From: WVZH01 sp034430895
GTDB lineage: Bacteria > Chloroflexota > Anaerolineae > Anaerolineales > E44-bin32
Assembly: GCA_034430895.1 (NCBI GenBank)
Contig: DAOUDW010000035.1
Coordinates: 1-64,000 of the forward strand
DNA length: 64,000 bases
Reading direction: 5' to 3'
The notes beneath the pieces are model-generated. The model saw only the letters and a program-made list of their open reading frames with translations. It did no database searches and was not told where the DNA came from. This document shows positions 18,006-26,085 of the stretch, piece by piece (position 1 is the stretch's first letter; the number at the start of each line of letters is the position of its first letter). The position numbers and the translations under genes were made by a program.

Positions 18006-18581
18006 ATGATTCAGAATACGGGTAAACCACAGGTACCGTCTAATCACGATGAAATGGCGACGCTCGGAGGTGGTTGTTTTTGGTGTCTCGAAGCAGTTTT
18101 TCAAGAACTGGCGGGTGTGAAGGAAGTTGTTTCTGGTTACGCCGGTGGCGAAGTCGCCGATCCAACGTACGAGCAGGTATGCACGGGTTCTACGGGTCAC
18201 GCCGAAGTCGTTCAGATCAGCTATGATCCGAAGGAGATTGATTACGAATTTCTTCTGGATATATTTTTCAGCATCCATGACCCGACGACATTGAATCGCC
18301 AGGGCGCCGATGTCGGGACTCAATATCGGTCTGTGATTATCTATTACAACGAACACCAGAAAACGGTGGCCCAGCGAAAGATACAAGAAATCGAAGACGA
18401 GGGAATTTGGGACAACCCCATCGTCACGCAGCTTGCACCTCTACAAGATTTTTACCCGGCCGAGGATTACCATCAAAACTACTTCAAGAAGAATCCCTTC
18501 GCGGGTTATTGTCGTGCTGTAATATCACCAAAGGTCTTGAAATTCCGTGCGCGATACACCGAGAAGCTGAAGCGTGGATAG
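18006..18581 (+). CDS. msrA: Peptide methionine sulfoxide reductase MsrA
   Basis: A 191-residue MsrA reducing the S-form of methionine sulfoxide in proteins. The active site GCFWC is at 23-27 with catalytic C24, preceded by ATLGGG; SGYAGG and GHAEVVQISYDP follow, as in all family members. NPFAGYC near the end probably carries a recycling cysteine. It is a single MsrA domain without a fused MsrB. The HEAT-repeat gene begins inside its last codons, suggesting one transcript. The only ATG consistent with length is used; no strong Shine-Dalgarno is visible (GGATAGAGGTAG is the best match). Confidence 0.95.
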   Translation: MIQNTGKPQVPSNHDEMATLGGGCFWCLEAVFQELAGVKEVVSGYAGGEVADPTYEQVCTGSTGHAEVVQISYDPKEIDYEFLLDIFFSIHDPTTLNRQGADVGTQYRSVIIYYNEHQKTVAQRKIQEIEDEGIWDNPIVTQLAPLQDFYPAEDYHQNYFKKNPFAGYCRAVISPKVLKFRARYTEKLKRG

Positions 18582-19173
18582 CGAAGATTGTATGAGTTCA
18601 ATAGTGGAGTGGCTTTCTAGTGGCGATCTGCGGTCTGATGGCGCAGCGAATGAGGTCGTCGATCTCGTCCTGCAGAACCCGGATCTGATCGAAGATGTAC
18701 TCGGTGCATTACGCGCGGCGGATGACGTTGTGCGCGGTCATGCAGCAGATGCTCTCGAAAAGATTGCACGCTCGTTGCCAGCGTTACTTGGCGACCACGT
18801 CGATGAGATTATGGCAACTGCACGACGTGATGAAGTCCCTATGGTGCGCTGGCATTTGGCCATGATCCTTGGCTATTTATCTCAGTGTGAAGCACGCGTT
18901 GAAGATCTTATGGATACACTCATCCATCTCTTGGATGATGGCAGTGTCTTTGTCCAATCCTGGTCGATTGTTAGTTTGTGTATCATCGCTCGAGCATATC
19001 CACAACGAAGTCGTGAGATCCTGTCGAAGATCGAACGGTTAAAACAAAGCGAAAGCGCAGCCGTTCGCACAAAAGTGCGTCAAGCGATCAGCCTGCTTAT
19101 CGATCCCAGGCAACCCTTTCCGAAGGGCTGGATAAAAAGCGAGCATCTTCGAGGCCTTGATTCATATCCATGA
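18574..19173 (+). CDS. HEAT-repeat protein
   Basis: A 199-residue all-helical protein with repeating helix pairs: AADDVVRGHAADALEKIAR, VPMVRWHLAMILGYL, GSVFVQSWSIVSLCIIAR, SAAVRTKVRQAISLL. These match HEAT/armadillo-type repeats, which act as protein-binding scaffolds. No enzymatic motif or signal peptide is present. The GTG at 18574 overlaps the end of msrA by 8 bp; an ATG at 18592 (MSSIVEWLSSG) is an equally good start. Function unknown; position suggests co-expression with msrA. Confidence 0.75.
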   Translation: MDSEDCMSSIVEWLSSGDLRSDGAANEVVDLVLQNPDLIEDVLGALRAADDVVRGHAADALEKIARSLPALLGDHVDEIMATARRDEVPMVRWHLAMILGYLSQCEARVEDLMDTLIHLLDDGSVFVQSWSIVSLCIIARAYPQRSREILSKIERLKQSESAAVRTKVRQAISLLIDPRQPFPKGWIKSEHLRGLDSYP

Positions 19174-19257
19174 TGGATTATGTGCTGATGCTTCGGCCGG
19201 ACAGGCATATCTAAGTTCTCAGTTTTGGGTTTTGATGGGTAGAACAGGAGGAATGAT

Positions 19258-19929
19258 ATGCCTGATGTTAAATCGCAGACTCGAATTCAAAACAGCATCT
19301 TGGATCCAATCGAACGTCGCACGCTGAAATGGTTGGCGGAGCGCACACCACAACGGGTTACGCCGGATACGTTAACGATCATCGGCATTGCCGGATCGTT
19401 TGTGATTTTCGCCGGTTATGTCTTGACAAATGTGTCACCGGCTTTCTTGTGGCTGGCGAGTATTGGTTTCATCATCAACTGGTATGGCGACAGCCTGGAT
19501 GGTACGCTTGCTCGCTTTCGTAAGATCGAGAGACCCAAATTTGGTTTCTACATCGATCATATTGTCGATGCTTTCAGCCAGGTCGTAGTTTTTACCGGTC
19601 TCGGCCTATCTGCATATGTCCGCCTGGACATCGCTTGCCTTGCCCTGAGTGGGTACTTGCTGCTCTCGGTTCTGGCTTATGTATATGCATTTGTCACCGG
19701 TGTATTTCGTATCTCGTATGCCAAAATTGGTCCAACCGAGGTACGTGTGATCGCGATTGTCGCTAACATAATGGTGTTTTTCTTTGGCAATCCGGCATAT
19801 GAGCTTTTTGGCGCGGAAATTTCGGCTTTCGATTCATTGGTTGTTGTTATCGCCGCACTCTTGACAACGCTCTTCCTGACCACTTCCATTCGGTATGGGC
19901 GTGCGCTCGTCGGAGTCGACTCGCGATAA
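19258..19929 (+). CDS. CDP-alcohol phosphatidyltransferase family protein
   Basis: A 223-residue membrane enzyme with the family catalytic motif complete: D78, D81, G82, A85, R86, G96, D100 and D104, spaced as expected. About five or six hydrophobic helices surround it. These enzymes move a phosphoalcohol from a CDP-linked donor to an acceptor, for example in phosphatidylinositol- or phosphatidylglycerol-phosphate synthesis; the substrate cannot be told here. A good Shine-Dalgarno (AGGAGGAA) precedes the ATG. A strong bidirectional terminator follows, with a PlsC-like acyltransferase on the other strand, so two lipid genes converge. Confidence 0.88.
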   Translation: MPDVKSQTRIQNSILDPIERRTLKWLAERTPQRVTPDTLTIIGIAGSFVIFAGYVLTNVSPAFLWLASIGFIINWYGDSLDGTLARFRKIERPKFGFYIDHIVDAFSQVVVFTGLGLSAYVRLDIACLALSGYLLLSVLAYVYAFVTGVFRISYAKIGPTEVRVIAIVANIMVFFFGNPAYELFGAEISAFDSLVVVIAALLTTLFLTTSIRYGRALVGVDSR

Positions 19930-19953
19930 ATCGTTGTATTAAAACCATGGCGT

Positions 19954-19989
19954 AAAAAAGATACGTCCTGCTAAGGACGTATCTTTTTT
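19954..19989 (+). terminator. Bidirectional intrinsic terminator
   Basis: A perfect 15-bp inverted repeat, 19954-19968 against 19975-19989, with a 6-base loop (TGCTAA). The stem ends in runs of A on one side and T on the other, so it can end transcription from both convergent genes (19258-19929 plus, 20030-20911 minus). Confidence 0.92.
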
Positions 19990-20029
19990 ATGAACGCAAG
20001 AATCAGATTGACTTCATGACAAAATTCTA

Positions 20030-20911
20030 TCAAGTTTTATTGTTTATCAATTGGGCTGCGATTTGTCGGATGACATCCATTGGGTTGGTGTCTTGGCCAC
20101 TTTCCATGATGTCGTTGAACGTCATCGGCGGCGCGTAATTGAGTTTGGGTGCAATGGAAAGCGTACGCGGCAGGAACAAATGCTGAACCGCCTGGGTGAT
20201 CTCTGCAATCACCTGTTTATCATGCAGGTTTTTCCGCAAACGGGTGAGTGGATTTCTGAGCGACCAGGAAGATAATACGCCTCGAATGATGGTAACAGAT
20301 ACATGCGCCTGGGGCACTCGCCGCAACATGACTTCAAGACTGGGCGACCAGCGTGTCAGGGATTCGGTCGCACCGCTAAGTACCTGTGGATCGGGTTCGA
20401 TTAGACCGCGCGGGAATATTAGCACGGCACCACCATCTTGCAGGTGTCGAATTACAGAACGAACGACAGCGAGACGCTCAAAGGTATTGCGAGAGACGAG
20501 AATAAAATGGTCTTTCATGGCTTTCAGGTTCGCGAACAATGGCATACCGCTGACAACGATCTTCAAATCGGGGCGCGGCAGACTTGCAGCAACGAGTAGT
20601 CCGTCCACCATTCCCGGATGGTTGGAAGCGATGAGTAAGGGTCCATCTGTCGGGACTTGATCGATGCCCTCGACTTCAAAATAGCGTACAAAGCGATCAA
20701 GAAACCTTCGGGAGGCTTCATGTAAGCCTGAGTGTGCGACAAGCTGATCGAAGTTCTCCACCAATTCGGCAAGACGGTTGGCGGGTGAAGCGAGAGCTCC
20801 ACCGATGAGTTTGCCGGACCAGGTATCGTTCGATAAGTCTAAGAATCTTAATGCTTCCTTGATTACTTGCTCTCTCAGCTGTGATACTTGATCTCGAAAT
20901 CCTGGCGCCAT
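20030..20911 (-). CDS. PlsC-like acyltransferase
   Basis: A 293-residue glycerolipid acyltransferase-like protein. The HX4D motif is NHPGMVD with H98 and D103; a second block, VLIFPRG, takes the place of the FPEG acceptor-binding motif. In phospholipid synthesis such enzymes acylate lysophosphatidic acid, but the variant FPRG and an N-terminal helical extension of about 80 residues mean the acceptor may differ. There is no clear membrane span beyond the usual interfacial helices. ATG 20911 is preceded by AAAGGAGAAAAA. Confidence 0.83.
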   Translation of the reverse strand: MAPGFRDQVSQLREQVIKEALRFLDLSNDTWSGKLIGGALASPANRLAELVENFDQLVAHSGLHEASRRFLDRFVRYFEVEGIDQVPTDGPLLIASNHPGMVDGLLVAASLPRPDLKIVVSGMPLFANLKAMKDHFILVSRNTFERLAVVRSVIRHLQDGGAVLIFPRGLIEPDPQVLSGATESLTRWSPSLEVMLRRVPQAHVSVTIIRGVLSSWSLRNPLTRLRKNLHDKQVIAEITQAVQHLFLPRTLSIAPKLNYAPPMTFNDIMESGQDTNPMDVIRQIAAQLINNKT

Positions 20912-21137
20912 TCATTTTTCTCCTTTCATATATAATTTGTACTAGAAAAATGGTAATTAGTCTATCGCGCGATTTTTCGTCTGGATCATGTGTAGTCTGT
21001 ATGCAGGATGGCGAGGGGTCCTTGGCCTGGTGAAAACGAATATAATCCTAGCATGTCTTGTATATATAACATGGCCAAGCAGCCGCCGTTCATCCTGAAT
21101 TGCATATCAACCGTCATTGTGGATAATTCTTAAAGCG

Positions 21138-22127
21138 ATGCCTACAAATCTTCCCCCAGACTATTTCGAGGCTGATCAGCGCTATCGTTCGGCGAGTACG
21201 CCGGAGGAAAAGGTTGCTTGTCTCGAGGACATGTTAGCCAGGATTCCAAAACACAAAGGTACGGATAAACTTCGTGGTGATCTACGTAAGAAATTATCGA
21301 AATTAAAATCCTCGGTACAAACTCGTAAGGCTACCAGTCACCAGGAATCCGTTTTTCATATCGATAGAGAAGGAGCAGGGCAGGTTGTTGTCGTCGGACA
21401 TGCCAATGTTGGTAAGTCGATGCTGGTTTCAACGCTCACCAACGCCAAGCCTGAAGTTGCGGATTTTCCGTTTACGACCTGGAAACCAACTCCAGGTATG
21501 ATGCGTTATGAAAACGTGCAGTTTCAATTGATCGACACACCGCCAACCAATCGTGAGTTCATCGAACCTGAATTGATCGAACTCATTCGTAGAGCGGACT
21601 ATATTTTGATCGTCGTGGACATCCGGGCTGATCCGTTAGCACAGTTAAAAGGAGTGGCTGATTTGCTGATGGAACACAGGATTATCCCCGATCATCTACT
21701 CCAGCCGCAAGAAGAAGTTGAACTAGGTATTGCAACGAAGCCTGTCCTGGTTCTTGCAAACAAGAACGATGATGAAGAAACAGATGAAAACTTCGAGATC
21801 TTTAGGACCTTACTCGAACAAGATTGGCCGCTTCTGGCGATTTCTTCGAAGACCGGACGAAATCTAGACGAATTAAAGAAACTGATCTTCGAGCAGATGG
21901 AAATCATTCGGGTATATTCGAAAGCGCCTGGGGAAGAACCCAATTTGCAATCCCCATTTATCCTCGATCGTGGATGTACTGTAGGGGAATTTGCCGGCAA
22001 GGTTCACCAAGATTTTTATAAGAACCTGAAGAGTGCACGTTTGTGGGGGAGTGCGGAACACGATGGCATCATGGTTGGTCGTGACTATATTTTGCATGAT
22101 GGCGACATCGTCGAACTCAAGATATAG
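21138..22127 (+). CDS. OBG/DRG-type GTPase with C-terminal TGS domain
   Basis: A 329-residue GTPase. A helical N-terminal region (1-80) precedes the G domain: P-loop GHANVGKS near 87-94, a switch region FPFTTWKPTPG, G3 as DTPPTNREF where most relatives have DxPG, NKND near 208, and a TGS domain at about 273-329 (GCTVGEFAGKVHQDF, ILHDGDIVEL). The group is related to eukaryotic/archaeal DRG and bacterial Obg and is thought to act on ribosomes or RNA. I use ATG 21138; an upstream TTG at 21117 is less likely. A TATAAT at 21041 may be the -10 box, but no matching -35 was found. Confidence 0.88.
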   Translation: MPTNLPPDYFEADQRYRSASTPEEKVACLEDMLARIPKHKGTDKLRGDLRKKLSKLKSSVQTRKATSHQESVFHIDREGAGQVVVVGHANVGKSMLVSTLTNAKPEVADFPFTTWKPTPGMMRYENVQFQLIDTPPTNREFIEPELIELIRRADYILIVVDIRADPLAQLKGVADLLMEHRIIPDHLLQPQEEVELGIATKPVLVLANKNDDEETDENFEIFRTLLEQDWPLLAISSKTGRNLDELKKLIFEQMEIIRVYSKAPGEEPNLQSPFILDRGCTVGEFAGKVHQDFYKNLKSARLWGSAEHDGIMVGRDYILHDGDIVELKI

Positions 22128-22164
22128 GATTGCGCATAGCCTTCTTGTTGGTAGAAAGGTTGGT

Positions 22165-23043
22165 ATGGGACATCAGCATCGTGGAGAAGACACTGCCGGT
22201 TTGAAGACGGCGTTTGCCTTGAATCTTATTTTTACCATTATCGAAATCATTGGAGGGTTACTAACCAACAGCCTGGCAATCCTCTCGGATGCCATGCATG
22301 ATCTCGGTGACAGTGTCTCCCTCGGATTGGGTTGGTATTTGGAGCGATTTTCTCGCCGGGAAAGCGATCAGCGATATTCCTACGGGTATCGGAGATTTTC
22401 GCTTCTTGGTGCGTTGATCAACACAATTATCCTCGTCGTTGGTGCGCTTTACATCACGCTAGAGGCGATTCCAAGGTTGTTTTCTACGGTAAAACCCAAT
22501 GCGCTAGGTATGGCGGTTTTGGCAGTCGGCGGAATCATTGTCAATGGAATAGCTGCTATACGTCTCCGTAAGGAGAAATCATACAATGCGAGAGCAATTG
22601 CCTGGCACCTCTTAGAAGACGTACTTGGATGGATTGCAGTGCTTATCGTTGGCACGATCCTGTTATTTACGGAGTTATATTTCCTCGATCCTCTGCTGTC
22701 GATATTGATTTCGATCTACGTTTTATACAATGTCCAGAAGAATTTGCGACAGACAATCCGTCTTTTTCTTCAAGCCGTACCAGCAGAATTTGTAATCGAG
22801 GATATCAATGAGCGCTTGCTTCAAATCGAGAATATAAAATCGATTCATCACACGCATGTTTGGTCGTTGGATGGTGTCGATAACGTTTTAACAACACACA
22901 TTGTTGTTGACGAGGATATCCCCAGAGAAAGTGTGCTCTGTGTAAAGGCAGATGTTCGCGATCTTGTGAAAGACCTGAATATTTCCCATTTAACGATCGA
23001 CATCGAATACGGCGAGGCAGATTGTATGATGTTATCAATATGA
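22165..23043 (+). CDS. Cation diffusion facilitator (zinc-type) transporter
   Basis: A 292-residue CDF-family metal/proton antiporter of the inner membrane. About six membrane helices; metal-site motifs SDAMHDLGDS in TM2 and HLLEDVLGW in TM5; a short His-poor loop between TM4 and TM5; a C-terminal cytoplasmic domain with HHTHVWSLDG and VVDEDI. The His-containing motifs favour zinc. ATG 22165 is chosen because AAAGG lies upstream and the frame before it runs into the end of the TGS GTPase gene. It follows that gene by 37 bp and may share its transcript. Confidence 0.92.
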   Translation: MGHQHRGEDTAGLKTAFALNLIFTIIEIIGGLLTNSLAILSDAMHDLGDSVSLGLGWYLERFSRRESDQRYSYGYRRFSLLGALINTIILVVGALYITLEAIPRLFSTVKPNALGMAVLAVGGIIVNGIAAIRLRKEKSYNARAIAWHLLEDVLGWIAVLIVGTILLFTELYFLDPLLSILISIYVLYNVQKNLRQTIRLFLQAVPAEFVIEDINERLLQIENIKSIHHTHVWSLDGVDNVLTTHIVVDEDIPRESVLCVKADVRDLVKDLNISHLTIDIEYGEADCMMLSI

Positions 23044-23207
23044 TTCGATGGGATTGGCCGTGATCAAGGGGATGTGGATATCGAGTTGGAAGATAATGGT
23101 TTAAAGGAATAACTCATTATAGCGGGACAATACGTACAATCGGCTTTGTTCTGAACGACCGATCAATAGTATCATATATCATGGAAACACACCCTGGAGA
23201 ACAGTTC

Positions 23208-24371
23208 ATGGCCATCATTGAATTAACGGAGATATCAAAAAGCTACAGGTATCGGAAACGTAGCCTTTTCGGTGGTGTTCCATCCTCCGATGATGCGGTT
23301 GGGGATAAACCTGAGGAACATGAACCGTCCGGCAAAAAAAACCAGCGTCGGGCAGGTTTTGAGATGAAGAATTTAAATTTGATCATACCGGATAAAAAGA
23401 CCGTCGTCCTTTTGGGACCGAGTGGATGCGGGAAAACGACTTTGCTGCGAATCATCGCTGGATTAACAAGACCCGATTCAGGGACTGTGCGTTACGATGG
23501 CGTTGATATGCACGGCACGTCTCCTGGAGAACGGAAAATAGGGATCGTTTTTCAGGAGTTTGCGCTTTACCCGCCGCTTACGGCAAAACAGAACATACTA
23601 TCCTATTTCTTCTTTAAAAAACAGACGCCTGAGTTGAATAAAGTCGCGCAGGAGAAATTCGAGCAAACGAGTAAACTCTTGGGTGTGGAAATCGAGTATT
23701 TGCTGGATCGCAAACCTGCGAATCTTTCTCAAGGAGAAAAACAGAGAGTAGCGTTGGGACGTTGCATCACAAGAGATCCCAGAGTCATTCTGTTGGACGA
23801 ACCAATTTCGAATCTCGATCAACAGTTGCGTTTGCGTTACCGTGGTGATTTAAAAAAGTTACTGCAACGCTATGGGGTTACAGCGGTATACGTAACGCAT
23901 GATCAGCAAGAAGCGATGATGATGGCGGATTTGGTTGTAATTATGAACATTGGCACTGTGGAACAGGTGGCCACCTTCGACCGAATATACCGAAATCCCA
24001 ATAATATTTACGTAGCGAATTTCGTGAATATCGATATGGATACCCCGGCAATCAATCTACTCGATGGCTCGATGATTTCTCCGTCGATCGATGGGTATTT
24101 GGTGGGCATACGACCGGAAGCGCTTATGTTGACGAATATCGAACATCCTGAGTACATAATCGAAGGCACGGTTACCGATATTCTCAAAATACCTATTAAA
24201 GGGGTCAATATCCTCACACTTCGCGTCGCTGACAAACAGGTTGTTGTGAGAACACCACATACTCGTGAGATCAGAATCGGGTCAGATATTCAAATGGTTC
24301 CAACAGAAATCCACCTTTTCTCTCGACACACAGAAAGACGAGTGCGTTCACTTTATCCCAGAGTTGTATAA
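23208..24371 (+). CDS. ABC transporter ATP-binding protein, MalK/UgpC-like
   Basis: A 387-residue ATPase. Walker A GPSGCGKT, signature LSQGEKQRVALGR, Walker B VILLDEPISNLD, switch His in VTHDQQEA, then a TOBE-type C-terminal domain (GIRPEALML). This architecture belongs to sugar and polyol importers. Odd points: the part before Walker A has a charged insertion of roughly 25-30 residues (after RYRKRSLFGG), and no permease or binding protein is nearby, so it may serve a transporter encoded elsewhere. ATG 23208 with GGAGA upstream is preferred over the ATG at 23181. Confidence 0.87.
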   Translation: MAIIELTEISKSYRYRKRSLFGGVPSSDDAVGDKPEEHEPSGKKNQRRAGFEMKNLNLIIPDKKTVVLLGPSGCGKTTLLRIIAGLTRPDSGTVRYDGVDMHGTSPGERKIGIVFQEFALYPPLTAKQNILSYFFFKKQTPELNKVAQEKFEQTSKLLGVEIEYLLDRKPANLSQGEKQRVALGRCITRDPRVILLDEPISNLDQQLRLRYRGDLKKLLQRYGVTAVYVTHDQQEAMMMADLVVIMNIGTVEQVATFDRIYRNPNNIYVANFVNIDMDTPAINLLDGSMISPSIDGYLVGIRPEALMLTNIEHPEYIIEGTVTDILKIPIKGVNILTLRVADKQVVVRTPHTREIRIGSDIQMVPTEIHLFSRHTERRVRSLYPRVV

Positions 24372-24383
24372 GATTTGATTCTC

Positions 24384-24530
24384 ATGCCAGAGACTCGTCA
24401 ATTTCTCTACACGATTCGACCGGACCGAAAAGCGATGCTAACGGAAGGTCCCACGGATCATGAAGACGAAATAAACACGCAACATTTCCCTACATTCATG
24501 CTGATGGCTACCGACTTAACAAAGCGCTGA
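24384..24530 (+). pseudogene. Truncated YciI-like (YCII-related) protein fragment
   Basis: A 48-codon frame beginning MPETRQFLYTIRP and continuing KAMLTEGPTDHED, then ending in TGA. This matches the N-terminal half of YCII-related proteins (FLYxxRPxR..MLTEGPT..E...HF), which normally run to about 90-100 residues. After the TGA the same frame reads 16 more codons, including SFVECCLVVNLIF, before another stop; this could be decayed remainder. No Shine-Dalgarno is seen. I infer a degraded gene, although a short functional protein cannot be excluded. Confidence 0.55.
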
Positions 24531-24643
24531 GCCTCGGAATCGTTCGTTGAATGCTGTCTCGTTGTGAATTTGATATTTTGAATATAAACTACCGCTGCAA
24601 TCGAATGTGGTAATACTACGTTTTGAATTAGCGAGGTGCGGCG

Positions 24644-24997
24644 ATGCAAGAAATCAGCTACAAAGTGAATAGTTACGTCGTTGAATTTTTTGGGAACAGC
24701 GAATCTGTGGAAGATCATGATGTACGAGCAAGGATCATGTTATTCAGTGATGATGTAAAGGGAATTACGGCGGAATTGCGTTTTTACCAACCCCAAAAGC
24801 TTTGGGTGAAGATGGACGCACTACGCACTCCCTCAAGCCCAAAGCCCACTCTCATATGTCACTTATCCACAGATGAAATAGTACCTGTTCTTGATTCCCT
24901 TCGGCATGAAAAACCGATATACATTGCTTGGTCTCCAGATGAACAAAGGGTTTCGCTGCGAACATACCTCGAGCCTGTTGGCGAGAATGAAGGATGA
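24644..24997 (+). CDS. Hypothetical protein
   Basis: A 117-residue soluble protein with no motif I can assign. It looks like alternating strands (SYVVEFFGNS, VRARIMLFS, ITAELRFYQP, KPIYIAWSPDE) with acidic loops. The ATG is preceded by GAGGTGCGGC, and codon use resembles its neighbours, so I accept it as real. No signal peptide or membrane segment. It lies between a YciI-like remnant and an HD-domain gene without overlap to either. Confidence 0.6.
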   Translation: MQEISYKVNSYVVEFFGNSESVEDHDVRARIMLFSDDVKGITAELRFYQPQKLWVKMDALRTPSSPKPTLICHLSTDEIVPVLDSLRHEKPIYIAWSPDEQRVSLRTYLEPVGENEG

Positions 24998-25072
24998 CTG
25001 CAGTACATTGCATTTCCATCAGGATTGCGTTGAATCAAAAGATCCCTTTATCGCCACTGATTAACGTAAACG

Positions 25073-25603
25073 ATGATTCGTGAGATCGATGCAGCGTTGA
25101 TACAGAGAATACTCGAAACGTATACACTCCCGATTTTCAGCATTCATGGAATTCGGCATTGGGCCCGTGTGTATGAGAACGGTATGGAATTGAGCAGGAC
25201 GACCGCTGCAAACACAAAGGTTGTAGGTTTGTTCGCGGTGTTCCATGATTCGAGGCGAATAAATGAAAGCGTCGATCCGGGACATGGTAAGCGAGCTGCA
25301 GAATTCATGAGGTCTTTGTCTAGTGCCTATCTTGATCTTACGGAAGAGGAATTTGCGTTACTCTACATGGCTTGCGCTAACCACACGAAAGCACGTACGA
25401 ACCCCGATGCTACTGTACAGACATGTTACGATGCGGACCGGCTGGATTTGGCGCGTGCAGGGATTCGTGTCGATCCGCATCGATTGTGCACAGCTGCGGC
25501 AAAGAGCCCTGAATTGATCGCGTGGGCGAATGAGCGCAGTCTCAACGATCATTGCCCGAGCTTCGTTGATGATATCTGGTTGAAATCTACATCATCGTTG
25601 TAA
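25073..25603 (+). CDS. HD-domain protein
   Basis: A 176-residue protein with HD-superfamily metal ligands: H25/H29 in HGIRHW, H58-D59 in AVFHDSRR, H104 in CANHTK, and D120/D122 in CYDADRLDLARAGI. The order H...HD...H...D fits metal-dependent phosphohydrolases acting on nucleotides or phosphoesters. The substrate is unknown. There is no fused RelA or GGDEF domain. Neighbouring genes give no clear pathway. ATG 25073 is the first in-frame start; no convincing Shine-Dalgarno is visible. Confidence 0.78.
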   Translation: MIREIDAALIQRILETYTLPIFSIHGIRHWARVYENGMELSRTTAANTKVVGLFAVFHDSRRINESVDPGHGKRAAEFMRSLSSAYLDLTEEEFALLYMACANHTKARTNPDATVQTCYDADRLDLARAGIRVDPHRLCTAAAKSPELIAWANERSLNDHCPSFVDDIWLKSTSSL

Positions 25604-25640
25604 CTATTCCATATGTTGAAGTGTAGTAGATCGGAGGTGA

Positions 25641-26000
25641 ATGTTGAGTACTCGAAATTCGGAACAAGACCGATTGCGACGGATTCGGGATCGACAAATC
25701 CAACTTCGAGATCCTCAAAAGAAAGTCAACGATCTTTAACATTCCATTTCTCAGCGCCGAGTAAAATCTGTGACACGCTTCTCTTTTCGTACAATGATAT
25801 CGGAGACGCCAATTAAGTTCCTGGGCCTTGTTTTGGGTTTAACCATCGGAGTCGTCGTGCTGATTGTTGTGCCCGATTTCGTAGATCCACCATTGGGCGA
25901 TGTCATCGGCTTTGCAGCGATTATTTTTCTGGGCTTTCTAGGTTTTCTACTTGGGCAAGCGATGGATACTCGGGAGGAGATTAAGGACCTGATTAAGTAA
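25641..26000 (+). pseudogene. Small membrane protein gene interrupted by one in-frame stop
   Basis: Read in one frame from ATG 25641, which follows GGAGGTGA, the sequence gives MLSTRNSEQDRLRRIRDRQ and on to KKVNDL, then TAA at 25737-25739, then continues without another stop as HSISQRRVKSV, two membrane helices (FLGLVLGLTIGVVVLIVVP and a second near the end) and DTREEIKDLIK to TAA at 25998. The two parts share a frame and fit one protein of 119 residues. A CAA-to-TAA change would explain it. A separate start for the second part is possible (GTG 25770 or ATG 25797), giving a shorter membrane protein. Sequencing error or readthrough are alternatives. Confidence 0.65.
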
Positions 26001-26085
26001 TTTTGCCCACCGATTTGTATTTCGCTTTACGGCCGCTGAAATCGCGCCGTTCCAATTCTGCTATTCGTTGGGTATCGGAGACGGA

